Source of the DNA: Candidatus Alistipes avicola
GTDB taxonomy: Bacteria > Bacteroidota > Bacteroidia > Bacteroidales > Rikenellaceae
Length of the DNA stretch: 64,000 nucleotides
Reading direction: 5' to 3'
NCBI GenBank assembly: GCA_019118565.1
Contig: DWYR01000011.1
Location: forward strand, 1 to 64,000
Below the pieces are notes generated by a model. It worked only from the letters and a program-made list of their open reading frames with translations, was not told the origin of the DNA and did no database searches. Below are positions 9,363-19,076 of this stretch, one piece after another (positions within the stretch are counted from its first letter, which is position 1; each line of letters begins with the position of its first letter). Position numbers and translations under genes: made by a program.

Positions 9363-9752
9363 CGTTTTTTATTTTATACTTTTATTTAATTTTAAATAAT
9401 TAAAAAAGAAAGAAATATAATAGCTGTTGAAAGTGTTGATAAGTTTCTCTCTCTTTTGGTTATTCACATATTATCATCTTTCGATTGCCGGTAAAAGCAT
9501 CTGCTGGTTGAGTTCAGACGATACTATTTTCGTTTTATCCACAAATGTTGATAAACGCTTTCCACAAATCGACACTCTCTAATTTCCAACAATAGGCCTT
9601 CTTTTCCGGTTTATTTTCCTGCATACAACTTTCCAAAACTTTTTTTGGCCATTCGCCGCTTTTTTCCATACAAAGGGTTGCAGGATTTTTGCAAGCGGTT
9701 TTCGGTTTTTCTTTTGAAAAGTTGTGTACCGGTTTTCAACAATGTTACTTTC
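9363..9752. other. Candidate chromosomal replication origin (oriC)
   Basis: A 390-bp gap between nadA and mrp. The first 58 bp after the nadA start codon (about 9365-9421) contain only three G or C, as in a DNA-unwinding element. DnaA boxes follow: TTATTCACA at 9460-9468 and TTATCCACA at 9535-9543, both fitting TTATNCACA exactly. Two inverted TTATCAACA boxes lie at 9434-9442 and 9546-9554, and a weaker CTTTCCACA at 9558-9566. Three boxes are packed within 32 bp. The rest is AT-rich with homopolymer runs and no open frame. No dnaA is in view, but several Bacteroidetes origins are not next to dnaA. The call is inference from box clustering and AT content. Confidence 0.6.
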
Positions 9753-10805
9753 CTATTTACGCAACTTGTCAACAATCTTTTTGGCAATGTCGCGGTAGTA
9801 GGGTTCTACCCTACTGTCGATTGATACCGAGGGAGTTCCATTGTCAGCACCCTCCATGATCGACTGGATGATCGGAATTTCGCCCAACAGATCGACTCCG
9901 TTCTCCTCTGCAAAACGGCGGGCACCACCCTTGCCGAAGAGGTAGTAACGGTTCTGAGGCAGCTCCTCGGGAGTGAACCAGGCCATGTTTTCCACAATAC
10001 CGGCCAGCGGGATGTTCACCTGCGGGTTGCGGAACATCTCCACACCGCGCCGTACGTCCGCCACGGCGATCTGCTGCGGGGTCGAGACGATCACCGCCTC
10101 ATCGATCTTCAGCTCGGAGATAATTGAAAGGTGAATGTCGCCCGTGCCGGGAGGAAGGTCCGCCAGCAGGAAGTCGAGTTTTCCCCAACGTGTCTGGTGG
10201 ATCATCTGCCGCAGGGCATTCACCGCCATGGCACCGCGCCACAACAGCGCGTCGCTGGGCTTGATGAAGAATCCGATCGACATGATCTTGATCCCCATCG
10301 TCTCGGCCGGCAGGATGATATCCTGACCGTCCACCTGTTCCGCCTCCGGAAGGTATCCCTCCAAACCGAACATCTTGGGCTGTGATGGCCCGTAAATATC
10401 GGCATCGAGAATACCGACCCGATAACCCATGTTACGCAGCGCAACGGCCAGGTTGGCCGTAACGGTCGATTTACCGACGCCGCCCTTGCCCGAGGCGATG
10501 GCGATCACGTGGTCTATCTCACCCGTGGTGGTCCGTTTCTCGGCCGGTTGCGCCGCTTTCGGGGCAGCCTCCTTTATAATAACGGTAATGGTCTCTTTCA
10601 AGGCGGGGAAATTCTCTTCGAGCAGAGCTTGTACCTGCCGCTGGATCTTGGGTGCAAAGGGATCGCGCACCTTGGCGAATTGCAGAACGACCGTGATCTT
10701 CTCGTCGTTGGCCGTTACGTTTGCGACGAATCCGCTCTCCATAAGCCCGCGCTGGGTCTCCGGATGAAGGATGCGGTTCAGTAATTCCTTAACTCTCTGT
10801 TCCAT
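9753..10805 (-). CDS. mrp: Mrp/NBP35-family Fe-S cluster carrier ATPase
   Basis: 350 residues. Residues 1-90 form a MIP18/DUF59-like domain (MEQRVKELLNRILHPETQRG). Residues about 100-350 form the P-loop domain with the deviant Walker A ASGKGGVGKST, switch DADIYGPSQP, DLPPGTGDIHLS, and STPQQIAVADVRRGVEMF. Family members bind and deliver [4Fe-4S] clusters. The CxxC seen in many Mrp proteins after ENMAWF is absent here: the segment reads FTPEELPQNRYYLFGKGGARR. This may be a lineage trait. It is transcribed towards the candidate oriC, and a TATCTTTG -7 element lies at 10898-10891. Confidence 0.93.
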   Translation of the reverse strand: MEQRVKELLNRILHPETQRGLMESGFVANVTANDEKITVVLQFAKVRDPFAPKIQRQVQALLEENFPALKETITVIIKEAAPKAAQPAEKRTTTGEIDHVIAIASGKGGVGKSTVTANLAVALRNMGYRVGILDADIYGPSQPKMFGLEGYLPEAEQVDGQDIILPAETMGIKIMSIGFFIKPSDALLWRGAMAVNALRQMIHQTRWGKLDFLLADLPPGTGDIHLSIISELKIDEAVIVSTPQQIAVADVRRGVEMFRNPQVNIPLAGIVENMAWFTPEELPQNRYYLFGKGGARRFAEENGVDLLGEIPIIQSIMEGADNGTPSVSIDSRVEPYYRDIAKKIVDKLRK

Positions 10806-10890
10806 TTTTTTGCGAGTTGATAGGCTTAAACCGGAAGGGACGCGGCAGTTTCGAACTGGTCAAAAAACGTAGTGTCCTCTCCCATACGGG

Positions 10891-10898
10891 CAAAGATA
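10891..10898 (-). promoter_or_regulatory. Candidate -7 element of mrp
   Basis: Minus-strand TATCTTTG matches TAnnTTTG, 86 nt upstream of the mrp start. No TTG is seen at the expected -33 distance. Confidence 0.35.
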
Positions 10899-10963
10899 AC
10901 TATTATTTCCGAGAATTGAGGCATTTTGCAAAACTTTCCTTATCGTTTAACGATAAATATTAT

Positions 10964-10994
10964 TTGTTTTTCAAAAAAGAATGCCCTATATTTG
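10964..10994 (+). promoter_or_regulatory. Promoter of the sppA-ABC transporter operon
   Basis: TTG at 10964-10966, a 20-nt spacer and TATATTTG at 10987-10994 match the Bacteroidetes housekeeping promoter fully. The start codon of sppA is 51 nt downstream. Confidence 0.7.
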
Positions 10995-11045
10995 TCACAA
11001 AATCCACTACAAAGACTCTTTTGTGTAAATTAAAATACGATCGAT

Positions 11046-12830
11046 ATGAAATTCTTGAAAACCTTTTTAGCCAGTCTGCTCGCTTTTGTTGTGGGCGGTT
11101 TGGTGGTCTTTTTTCTTTCGATGATTATCCTGATGGGAGTGATCGGCTCGATCACTTCGAAAGAACAGGTGGTGATCGGTAACCATGCCATTCTGAAAAT
11201 AGATATGGCGGAGGATATTACCGATTCGCCCAGTACGACCCCTTTCGGAAACATCGATCTGGCGACCATGACAGTTACTTACCAGATTTCGCTCATGAAT
11301 GCGCTGCGTGCCATCGAGACGGCCAAGGAAGATCCCCGCATTCAAGGTATCTATCTGCGGATGAACGGCAGCGGAGTCACTTCACTCAGCATCCTGGAGG
11401 AGCTGCGCGAGGCGCTCGTGGATTTCCGTACGAGTGGCAAGTTCGTACTTGCTTACAATGAGGTGTATGGACAGAGCGGCTATTACCTGGCCACGGCAGC
11501 CGACGGGATCTATCTGGAGCCCAACGGAAGTCTGCAGTGGACGGGTATTGCCTCGACACTGATGTTTTACAAGGGGTTGTTCGACAAGCTCGATATCCAG
11601 ACCGAGATCTTCCGTCCGACCGCCTGCAAATACAAGAGTGCCGTGGAGCCCTATTTCCTGAACAAGATGTCCGAGGAGAACCGTCGCCAGATGCAGCAGA
11701 TCGTCGACTCCTACTGGAGTGTAGTGGTCGATGCGGTATCGAGTTCGCGCGGTATCGCTCCTGAGGAGTTGAACCGCCTTGCCGACGAGTGGGAGGTTTC
11801 GCTGGCCGATGAGGCACGTGAAAAGGGATTCGTGGACGGATTGATCTTCGAGGATGAGATGGATGATATATTCAGAAACTACGGAGCCGTACCCGATGTG
11901 AACGGTCAGTTCGAGTTCGTTACCTTGGGAGAGTATGCTTCGATGCTGACGGCCAACATGAAAAACCTGTCGGCACCGCAGGTAGCCGTTGTCTATGCCG
12001 ACGGTGCCATTGTCGACGGTGAGGGATACGGCAAGGAGATCTACGGCAATTCGCTGGCTTCGTTGCTGGCCGAGGTGCGCAAGGACGACCAGGTGAAGGC
12101 GGTTGTGCTGCGTGTCAATTCGCCGGGCGGCAGCGCCCTGGCATCCGATGTGATCTGGCGTGAGATGGAGCTCCTGAAAGCGCAGAAACCGGTGGTGGTT
12201 TCGATGGGAAGCTATGCGGCCAGCGGCGGTTACTACATCTCGTGCGGTGCCGACGTGATCGTGGCCGACAAGACCACCCTGACAGGTTCGATCGGTGTCT
12301 TCGGTATGTTCATGCGCATGGAGGAGGCGCTGAAAAACAAACTGGGTATTACCTTCGATGCCGTGCGTACGAACACTTCGGCCGATGCCGGTGTGATGCG
12401 TCCGCTTACCGCTCGTGAACGTGCGGCGATCATGCGCGGAGTGGATAAGGTTTACGAGACCTTTACCTCCTATGTGGCCGAGGGGCGTAACCTGCCTCTG
12501 GAGAAGGTGCTCGATATTGCACAGGGACGTGTCTGGAGCGGTACGGCAGCCGTTGAGAACGGACTGGTCGACGCGAACGGCGGCTTGAAGAGCGCCATCG
12601 CCATTGCAGCGGACAAGGCCGGACTGGGAACCAACTACCGGGTAGTCGAGAAACTCGAGATGCCGACCGGTATCGAGACCTTCTTCTCGGGATTCTTTGC
12701 CAAGGTGAAGGCTGATATCGCGGCCGAGGAGCTCGGTCCGTTCGCCGGCCAGTGGCAGAAGATCCGCGAGGTGATCCGGCAGCAGGGTATCGTGATGTAT
12801 TGCCCCTACGGTGCTGCGATGGCCGAGTAG
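11046..12830 (+). CDS. sppA: Signal peptide peptidase SppA, long (67K) type
   Basis: 594 residues: an N-terminal membrane helix (LASLLAFVVGGLVVFFLSMIIL, about 9-35) and two tandem S49 domains, as in the Escherichia coli-type tetramer. SppA degrades cleaved signal peptides in the membrane using a Ser-Lys dyad split between the domains. The Lys lies in CKYKSAVEPYF (Lys197) and the nucleophile Ser in SYAASGGYYIS (Ser393), so the enzyme looks active. A strong promoter lies 51 nt upstream, and the ABC ATPase gene starts 39 nt downstream on the same strand, suggesting one operon. Confidence 0.93.
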   Translation: MKFLKTFLASLLAFVVGGLVVFFLSMIILMGVIGSITSKEQVVIGNHAILKIDMAEDITDSPSTTPFGNIDLATMTVTYQISLMNALRAIETAKEDPRIQGIYLRMNGSGVTSLSILEELREALVDFRTSGKFVLAYNEVYGQSGYYLATAADGIYLEPNGSLQWTGIASTLMFYKGLFDKLDIQTEIFRPTACKYKSAVEPYFLNKMSEENRRQMQQIVDSYWSVVVDAVSSSRGIAPEELNRLADEWEVSLADEAREKGFVDGLIFEDEMDDIFRNYGAVPDVNGQFEFVTLGEYASMLTANMKNLSAPQVAVVYADGAIVDGEGYGKEIYGNSLASLLAEVRKDDQVKAVVLRVNSPGGSALASDVIWREMELLKAQKPVVVSMGSYAASGGYYISCGADVIVADKTTLTGSIGVFGMFMRMEEALKNKLGITFDAVRTNTSADAGVMRPLTARERAAIMRGVDKVYETFTSYVAEGRNLPLEKVLDIAQGRVWSGTAAVENGLVDANGGLKSAIAIAADKAGLGTNYRVVEKLEMPTGIETFFSGFFAKVKADIAAEELGPFAGQWQKIREVIRQQGIVMYCPYGAAMAE

Positions 12831-12869
12831 TACGGAATTCGGAAAATCCCATTATTTCTTTACATACCA

Positions 12870-13826
12870 ATGGATATACTACAAGTTGAACACGTAACCA
12901 AAAGGTTCGCCAGGCAAACGGCGCTGGACGATGTCTCGCTGACGATTCCCAAGGGATCGGTCTATGGTTTGCTGGGTCCCAACGGTGCCGGCAAGACCAC
13001 GTTGATCCGCATCATCAACCGCATTACGGCCCCCGATCAGGGGCGGGTTATCTTCGACGGCCGTGAAATGGAGCCGAAAGATGTCTTCCGGATCGGTTAC
13101 CTGCCCGAAGAGCGGGGACTCTACAAAAAGATGAAAGTGGGCGAACAGGCCGTCTTCTTTGCCCGTCTGAAGGGTCTTTCACGCCACGAGGCAGTCGTAC
13201 GGCTGAAGAAGTGGTTTGTCAAGTTCGGTATCGAATCGTGGTGGAACCGCAAGGTGGATGAACTCTCGAAGGGTATGGCCCAGAAGGTACAGTTTATCGT
13301 GACGGTGCTGCACGAACCCGAACTGCTCATCTTCGACGAGCCTTTCTCGGGATTCGACCCGATTAACGCGAACCTGCTCAAGGAGGAGATCATGGGGTTG
13401 CGCGACCGGGGTGCCACGGTGATCTTTTCAACGCACAACATGTCGTCGGTCGAGGAGATCTGCGACCACATTACGCTGATCAACAAATCGCATAATATTC
13501 TGACAGGCCGTGTAGACGATATCCGCCACCGCCACGGGAACAACATCTTCCAGATCGCCTATCGGGGCGACGGGGCGGTACTGCGAAGTGCGCTTCAGGG
13601 TTGTTGCGAGGTGATGGAGGAGCCCGAACCGGAGTTCGGATCGACCTACCAGATGCTCAAGATCCATGTGGATCGCGATGCCGATGTGAAGGGGGTAATC
13701 GGACGGGTGAACGAGGCGGTCGAGCTGCGTTCGTTCAACGAAATCATCCCCTCGATGAACGATATTTTCATTCGGGCGGTCGGAGGCTCTCTCGACAACG
13801 GTACGCCCCGGAATTTTGAATCCTAA
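12870..13826 (+). CDS. ABC transporter ATPase, NatA-like
   Basis: 318 residues. Walker A GPNGAGKTT (about 36-44), Q-loop region GYLPEERGLYKKMKVGEQ, signature LSKGMAQKVQF, Walker B LLIFDEPFSG and switch His in FSTHNM are all present. The YLPEERGLY block and the C-terminal DUF4162-like extension (about 220-318) are typical of the NatA/YhaQ group that pairs with an ABC-2 permease. The permease gene starts 14 nt downstream. The substrate cannot be read from sequence; sodium or organic cation export is the family's named activity. Confidence 0.9.
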   Translation: MDILQVEHVTKRFARQTALDDVSLTIPKGSVYGLLGPNGAGKTTLIRIINRITAPDQGRVIFDGREMEPKDVFRIGYLPEERGLYKKMKVGEQAVFFARLKGLSRHEAVVRLKKWFVKFGIESWWNRKVDELSKGMAQKVQFIVTVLHEPELLIFDEPFSGFDPINANLLKEEIMGLRDRGATVIFSTHNMSSVEEICDHITLINKSHNILTGRVDDIRHRHGNNIFQIAYRGDGAVLRSALQGCCEVMEEPEPEFGSTYQMLKIHVDRDADVKGVIGRVNEAVELRSFNEIIPSMNDIFIRAVGGSLDNGTPRNFES

Positions 13827-13840
13827 CAGTCAGAAAAACC

Positions 13841-15169
13841 ATGGCACAATCCAAAATAGGAATTATCATCGCCCGCGAGTTCAACGAACGGGTGCGCAAG
13901 AAGTCGTTTATCGTCACGACGATCCTGATGCCGATCCTGATGATCGGCCTGATGGTGGCTCCGGCGCTCATCATGCGTTATTCGCGGGGTGAGACGCGCC
14001 TTATCACGGTAATTGACCGCAGCGGATTGATCGCCCCGCAACTCGAAAGCGGCGAGGAGATAGTCTTCAATACGACCGACCTGACGCTCGATGAGGCGCG
14101 GCGCGACCTGACCGATCAGTTCGGTATTCTCTGGATCGGCGAGGATGTGATGACCAATCCGAACAATGTGAAACTCTATACGAACGGCTCTTCGTCGATG
14201 CTTGCCGAGGAGAGCGTATCGGGACAGATCGCCGACATCATCGAGAAGGAGAAGTTGAAGGCGTATAACATCGAGAACCTCTCGCAGATCCTTGAGCAGG
14301 TCGAGACGACGGTCTACATGCAGGTCTTCCGCAACGACCGGATGCTGGAGGGCGAGGATGAGCAGGCCACCTCGTCGAGTGTTGCGACGGCCGTCGGATT
14401 CATCCTGGCGATGATCCTTTACATGTTCCTGGTCGTCTACGGCGCGATGGTGATGCAGAGTGTCATCGAGGAGAAGAACAACCGCGTGCTGGAGGTGGTC
14501 GTATCCTCGATCAGCCCCTTCCAGCTGATGCTGGGCAAGATCCTGGGCGTCGCTTCGGTGGCGGTCGTGCAGGTGTTGATCTGGGGCGTGCTGGTGGTCG
14601 GCGTGGGTACGCTGGCCATGCCGCACCTCATCCCGGCCGACATGATGGGCAGTGTCGATGCGCTGCGGGCCGGAACGCTCGATCCGGCAGCGGCCGGTGT
14701 CGATGTGGAGATGGTCCAAACGCTGGCTACGGCTACCGACTTCGGATATATCCTCTCGATCTTTGTCTATCTGCTGCTCTATGTGGTGGGCGGTTACCTG
14801 CTCTATTCGGCGATGTTCGCCGCCGTAGGTTCGGCCGTGGACAGCGTGCAGGATGCTCAGCAGCTCCAGACCCCCATCATGATTCCGATCATCCTCTCGA
14901 TCTTCGTGATGATGATGGTGATGAAGGATCCCAACTCTCCGCTGGTCTTCTGGTTCTCGATGATCCCGTTCACCTCACCCGTGGTGATGATCGCCCGCAT
15001 CCCGTGCGGCATCCCGACCTGGGAGATCATCACCTCGCTCGTGGTTCTCTACCTGACCTTCATGTTCATGGTATGGCTGGCGGCGAAGATCTACCGCGTG
15101 GGTATCTTCATGTACGGCAAGAAACCTTCGTTCAAGGAGGTTTGCAAATGGGTACGCTATAAATATTAG
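13841..15169 (+). CDS. ABC-2 type permease, NatB-like
   Basis: 442 residues. An N-terminal cytoplasmic start with REFNERVRKKSF precedes TM1 (IVTTILMPILMIGLMVAPALIM, about 24-45). A large extracytoplasmic domain spans about 50-180, and six or so further helices occupy about 180-425 (AVGFILAMILYMFLVVYGAMVM, VAVVQVLIWGVLVVGVG, ILSIFVYLLLYVVGGYLL). The motif VIEEKNNRVLEVVVSSISPFQLMLGK is characteristic of the ABC-2/NatB family. It forms an exporter with the ATPase encoded immediately upstream. A terminator lies about 100 nt downstream. Confidence 0.9.
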   Translation: MAQSKIGIIIAREFNERVRKKSFIVTTILMPILMIGLMVAPALIMRYSRGETRLITVIDRSGLIAPQLESGEEIVFNTTDLTLDEARRDLTDQFGILWIGEDVMTNPNNVKLYTNGSSSMLAEESVSGQIADIIEKEKLKAYNIENLSQILEQVETTVYMQVFRNDRMLEGEDEQATSSSVATAVGFILAMILYMFLVVYGAMVMQSVIEEKNNRVLEVVVSSISPFQLMLGKILGVASVAVVQVLIWGVLVVGVGTLAMPHLIPADMMGSVDALRAGTLDPAAAGVDVEMVQTLATATDFGYILSIFVYLLLYVVGGYLLYSAMFAAVGSAVDSVQDAQQLQTPIMIPIILSIFVMMMVMKDPNSPLVFWFSMIPFTSPVVMIARIPCGIPTWEIITSLVVLYLTFMFMVWLAAKIYRVGIFMYGKKPSFKEVCKWVRYKY

Positions 15170-15266
15170 TCCTTGTTTCCCGCTTCCGGCGCTCTTCGCA
15201 CCTCTGGCCGGGGTCGGTGAAGTTCGGACAATAGGGGTAATTTTTCATAAATAATTTTGATTGGGG

Positions 15267-15301
15267 ATCTCCCGGAATTTTTCTTTCCGGGGGATTTTTT
15301 T
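15267..15301 (+). terminator. Terminator after the NatAB-like operon
   Basis: An 11-bp stem (15267-15277 / 15285-15295, one G-U pair) with a 7-nt loop is followed by a T run to 15301. It lies in the 360-bp gap 15170-15529, whose remainder shows no gene. Confidence 0.75.
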
Positions 15302-15480
15302 GTACCGAAGGGGAGGGGATGATCGGAATAGTTTTATTGGACAGCAGTTGTTCCCGTTCCTATAAGAAAACAAGGGGAATTTTCGCGTTGATAAAGATAA
15401 GACGATTCCTTAATAGGAACAGATTTTACAAGATAAAAACGGGTAAAAAAGGGGTGTGAACGGGTCCCCTGGTGAAATAT

Positions 15481-15511
15481 AAAACCCCTGTCCAAATCGG
15501 ACAGGGGTTTT
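15481..15511. terminator. Terminator at the 3' end of the M13 peptidase gene
   Basis: A perfect 13-bp stem, AAAACCCCTGTCC (15481-15493) and its complement (15499-15511), with a 5-nt loop. The flanking A and T runs are part of the stem, so it can work in both directions. It lies 19 nt past the M13 stop codon. Confidence 0.85.
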
Positions 15512-15529
15512 ATCATGGGAGAATTGGGA

Positions 15530-17554
15530 TTACCAGATAATCACGCGCTCCTCGACAGGCAGGAACATCTTGCCGTCGGTAATGCCGAAGGCATCGTAGA
15601 AGTCCTGGATGTTGCGCAGGGTTGCGTCGACACGCCATTTGCCGAGCGAGTGTACGTCGAGTTTGGTCAGACGGGCAATCTCCTCGTCGCGGATGTTCTC
15701 ACCCCATACGGTTGCATAAGCCAGATAGAAGCGCTGCTCGGGCGTGAATCCGTCGATCGGAGCTGGTTTCTCGCCGTTGAACGAGTTTTGGAGGGCGGTG
15801 AAGGCGATGCGCAGACCACCCTGGTCGGCAATGTTCTCACCCAGGCAGAGCGAACCGTTGGCATACAGGGCCGGCTGGCCGTCACGGGCGGGCAGTACCT
15901 CAATTGCATCGAACTGTTTTACCAGAATGTCGGTCTTCTTCTTGAAGGCCTCGGCATCGGCATCGGTCCACCAGTTGTTCATGTTGCCGTCCTTGTCGAA
16001 CTGACGGCCCTGGTCGTCGAATCCGTGGGTCATCTCGTGGCCAATTACCACACCGATCGCACCGTAGTTAACGGCATCGTCAGCCTCGGGATTGTAGAAC
16101 GGGGGCTGGAGAATGGCTGCCGGGAAGCAGATCTCGTTGGTCGTCGGGTTGTAGTAGGCGTTGACCGTCTGCGGGGTCATCAGCCACTCTTCGGGATCTA
16201 CCGGTTTGCCGGCTTTTGCCATCGCGTCGCGGGTTGCCCACTCGTTTGCACGCTGGATATTCTCCCAGTAGGAGAGCGTCGGGTCGATCTCGAGCGTCGA
16301 GTAGTCCTTCCACTTGTCGGGGTAGCCGATCTTCACACGGAAGGCATCGAGTTTCTCGTGAGCCCGCATCTTGGTCGAGTCGCTCATCCAGTCGAGCTGG
16401 TCGATGTGCTGACCCAGTGCCGTACGCAGGTTATCTACCAACGTAATCATACGGGCCTTGTCGTCAGCCGAGAAGTACTTCTCGACATACATCTTGCCGA
16501 CAGCCTCGCCCAGTACGCTGTTGGGCACGGCCATGGCACGTTTCCAACGTGGACGCGGCTCCTCCTTGCCCGACATCGTACGGCCGTAGAAGTCGAACGA
16601 AGCGGCGTAGAAGTTGTCATCCAGGTAGGGAGCGGCTGCATTCAGGTACTGCGAAGCCAGGTAGTAGCGAATATCCTCGATTGGGGTCTCCTCGATCAGC
16701 TTGTCGAGAGCCTCCATATACTCGGGCTGGCAAACGATCACACGCTCCGGAGCGATCTTGGCGTAGTCGAACAGGCCTTTCCAGTCGATAGCGTCGTAGT
16801 TCTTCACCAGATCGGCCGTAGCCATCGGGTTGTACATGGCGGCAATATCGCGCAGCTCGACGTTCGAACGCATGTTCTCGGCCAGCGTGGTCTCGATACG
16901 CATAACGGCATCGACCGCTTTGCCGACCTGAGCCTCCTCAAGACCTGCCAGCGTGAAGAGCTGACCCAAATAAGCCTTGTAAGCCTCGCGGATCGACTCG
17001 TTCTCGGCATCGAGGTAGTAGTCGCGGTTACCCATGCCGATACCTGCCTGACCGATATAGAGAACATTCTCCTTGCTGTTCATCAGGTCGGCCTCGGGAC
17101 CGAAGCTGAAGAAGGGCGAACCGGTCGTCATCTGCATGATGGAGAGCATCGGGGTGAGCTGCTCCTTGTTCTCAAGGCTCAGGATCGACTCCAGACCCGC
17201 TTTGATCGGGGCTGCACCCTCCTTGTTCAGACGAGCGGAGTCGAGCCCCATCTTGTAGAGATCGACGATCTTCTGGTTGACCGTTCCCTTTTCAGGGTTT
17301 GCCTGACCCATCTGGGTGAAGAGTTCGTTGATACGAAGTTCGTTGTTGTCGGCCAGTACGTTGAAGGCTCCGTACATCGAGTGTTCGGGTTTGAGCGGGT
17401 GTTTGGCCTGCCAGCCTCCGGTTGCATACTGGTAGAAACTCTCGTTAGGGGCGACCGATGTATCCATGTTGGTCAGGTCGATCGCCGGTGTCGTGGTTTT
17501 GTTTTGGCATCCCATCATAAAAAGAATGGTTGCGGCGAAAAAAATTTTTTTCAT
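15530..17554 (-). CDS. M13 family (neprilysin/PepO-like) zinc metallopeptidase lipoprotein
   Basis: 674 residues with a lipoprotein signal (MKKIFFAATILFMMGC, Cys16). M13 peptidases cut short peptides, here probably at the outer membrane or periplasm. Seen: conserved NAYYNPTTNEICFPAAIL before the active site; HExxH as VIGHEMTHGFDDQGRQFD, with the catalytic Glu between the two zinc His; the third-ligand motif GENIADQGG; and the C-terminal NIQDFYDAFGI ending in VIIW, the family's usual short C-terminus ending in a Trp motif. All catalytic residues are present. pgk lies upstream on the same strand, but a hairpin separates them, so the gene may have its own promoter, which was not identified. Confidence 0.93.
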   Translation of the reverse strand: MKKIFFAATILFMMGCQNKTTTPAIDLTNMDTSVAPNESFYQYATGGWQAKHPLKPEHSMYGAFNVLADNNELRINELFTQMGQANPEKGTVNQKIVDLYKMGLDSARLNKEGAAPIKAGLESILSLENKEQLTPMLSIMQMTTGSPFFSFGPEADLMNSKENVLYIGQAGIGMGNRDYYLDAENESIREAYKAYLGQLFTLAGLEEAQVGKAVDAVMRIETTLAENMRSNVELRDIAAMYNPMATADLVKNYDAIDWKGLFDYAKIAPERVIVCQPEYMEALDKLIEETPIEDIRYYLASQYLNAAAPYLDDNFYAASFDFYGRTMSGKEEPRPRWKRAMAVPNSVLGEAVGKMYVEKYFSADDKARMITLVDNLRTALGQHIDQLDWMSDSTKMRAHEKLDAFRVKIGYPDKWKDYSTLEIDPTLSYWENIQRANEWATRDAMAKAGKPVDPEEWLMTPQTVNAYYNPTTNEICFPAAILQPPFYNPEADDAVNYGAIGVVIGHEMTHGFDDQGRQFDKDGNMNNWWTDADAEAFKKKTDILVKQFDAIEVLPARDGQPALYANGSLCLGENIADQGGLRIAFTALQNSFNGEKPAPIDGFTPEQRFYLAYATVWGENIRDEEIARLTKLDVHSLGKWRVDATLRNIQDFYDAFGITDGKMFLPVEERVIIW

Positions 17555-17603
17555 GAATTTATCCCTTAAAATATATGTAAGATTGTCATTTTTTCGTCCA
17601 AAA

Positions 17604-17638
17604 CGGAAACATACTCCCGTTAAGGTCGAATGTTTCCG
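17604..17638 (-). terminator. Terminator after pgk
   Basis: A 9-bp stem CGGAAACAT / ATGTTTCCG (17604-17612 / 17630-17638), followed on the minus strand by TTTT. It lies between pgk and the M13 peptidase gene. Confidence 0.6.
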
Positions 17639-17673
17639 TCGTAAATCGAATCGGAGGATTCGTGATCGGGCCG

Positions 17674-18933
17674 CTATTTGCGGATGGCCGCAACTCCCGG
17701 CAACTCTTTCCCCTCGATATATTCGAGCAGCGCGCCGCCGCCGGTCGAGACGTAGCTGATCCTGTCGGCCAACCCGAACTTGTTGACGCAGGCGACCGAG
17801 TCGCCTCCGCCCACCAGCGAAAAGGCTCCGTTTGCCGTGGCATCCGCGATGGCCTGGGCCACAACTTTCGATCCGGTAGCAAATTTATCCATTTCGAAAA
17901 CGCCTACAGGACCGTTCCACAGGATGGTCTTGCAGCCGAGGATATGCTCGCGGAAGCTCTTTTTGCCCTCTTCGGCAATATCGAGACCCATCCATCCGTC
18001 CGGGATCTCGTTGGCGGGGCACTCGCGGGTATCGGCATCTTCGGCAAATTTGTCGGCAATCAGCGCATCGGGTGAGAAGATCAGTTTTACGCCGCGTTCC
18101 TGGGCCTTTTTCAGGATTTCGAGTGCCGTAGGGAACATATCCGGTTCGCAGATCGAGTCGCCGATCTTGCCGCCTTGTGCCGCGCTGAACGTATAGGTCA
18201 TGCCGCCGCCGATGATGATCGAATCGACCTTGTTCATCAGGTTCTCCAGGATGGAGATCTTGGTCGATACCTTCGATCCGCCGATGATGGCCACGAACGG
18301 GCGCTGCGGGTTCTCGATGATACGGTCTACGGCCTTCAGCTCATTCTCCATGATGTAGCCGAACATCTTGTCGTTGGGGAAGCGGTCCGCGATCAGGGCC
18401 GTCGAGGCGTGGGCACGGTGAGCCGTACCGAAGGCATCGTTGATGTAGCAGTCGGCATAGGAGGCCAGACGCTCGACAAACTTCTTCTGGGACTCTTTCA
18501 CCGCCTTTTTGGCTGCTGCCTTCTCCTCGTCCGAGGCATCGTCGGCCAACCCGCGGGGTTTGCCCTCCTCCTCGGCGTAGAAACGGAGGTTTTCGAGCAG
18601 CATCACCTCGCCCGGACGGAGCTGTGCAGCCTCATCGGCCGCTTTCTCGCCCATGCAGTCACCGACGAAGATGACGGGTCTGCCCAGCAGTTTCTCGACC
18701 GTCGGGACGATCTGCCCGAGCGAATATTTCATGTCGTTGTTCTTCTTCGGACGACCCAGGTGGGACATCAGAATGACCGATCCGCCGCCGTCGAGCACTT
18801 TGCGGATGGTCGGAATCGCGGCCCGGATACGGGTGTCGTCCGTTACCTGACCGTTTTCGTCGAGCGGAACGTTGAAATCCACGCGGATGATCGCCCGCTT
18901 GCCTTTGAAATCGTAAGAATCGATCTTTTGCAT
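17674..18933 (-). CDS. pgk: Phosphoglycerate kinase
   Basis: 419 residues. Converts 1,3-bisphosphoglycerate and ADP to 3-phosphoglycerate and ATP in glycolysis. Seen: N-terminal [20 protein letters not shown], the HLGRPKK substrate loop, [23 protein letters not shown], the hinge WNGPVGVFE, and the nucleotide-binding [14 protein letters not shown] with [13 protein letters not shown]. It is slightly longer than typical bacterial Pgk because of an acidic/Lys-rich insert near residues 125-150. A TACTTTTG -7 element lies 136 nt upstream, and a hairpin terminator follows. Confidence 0.97.
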   Translation of the reverse strand: MQKIDSYDFKGKRAIIRVDFNVPLDENGQVTDDTRIRAAIPTIRKVLDGGGSVILMSHLGRPKKNNDMKYSLGQIVPTVEKLLGRPVIFVGDCMGEKAADEAAQLRPGEVMLLENLRFYAEEEGKPRGLADDASDEEKAAAKKAVKESQKKFVERLASYADCYINDAFGTAHRAHASTALIADRFPNDKMFGYIMENELKAVDRIIENPQRPFVAIIGGSKVSTKISILENLMNKVDSIIIGGGMTYTFSAAQGGKIGDSICEPDMFPTALEILKKAQERGVKLIFSPDALIADKFAEDADTRECPANEIPDGWMGLDIAEEGKKSFREHILGCKTILWNGPVGVFEMDKFATGSKVVAQAIADATANGAFSLVGGGDSVACVNKFGLADRISYVSTGGGALLEYIEGKELPGVAAIRK

Positions 18934-19068
18934 AATGGTTCGAATTTAATGGAAAGTATCCGGTATGATCGTTTTCTTGCAGATACCTCGGAATATGGTG
19001 GAGAAAATATCGACTGATGAGCACGGTTATCGCCCGGCTGCAATTGGCGCAACTTCTCCATATATTCA

Positions 19069-19076
19069 CAAAAGTA
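19069..19076 (-). promoter_or_regulatory. Candidate -7 element of pgk
   Basis: Minus-strand TACTTTTG matches TAnnTTTG. It lies in the 331-bp divergent pgk-kbl gap (18934-19264), which otherwise shows no gene. No clear -33 TTG. Confidence 0.4.

Noticed and set aside
15515..17569. 684-codon open frame on the plus strand
   Set aside because: Lies exactly opposite the M13 peptidase gene, which has a lipoprotein signal and intact catalytic motifs; the opposite frame shows no family motif.
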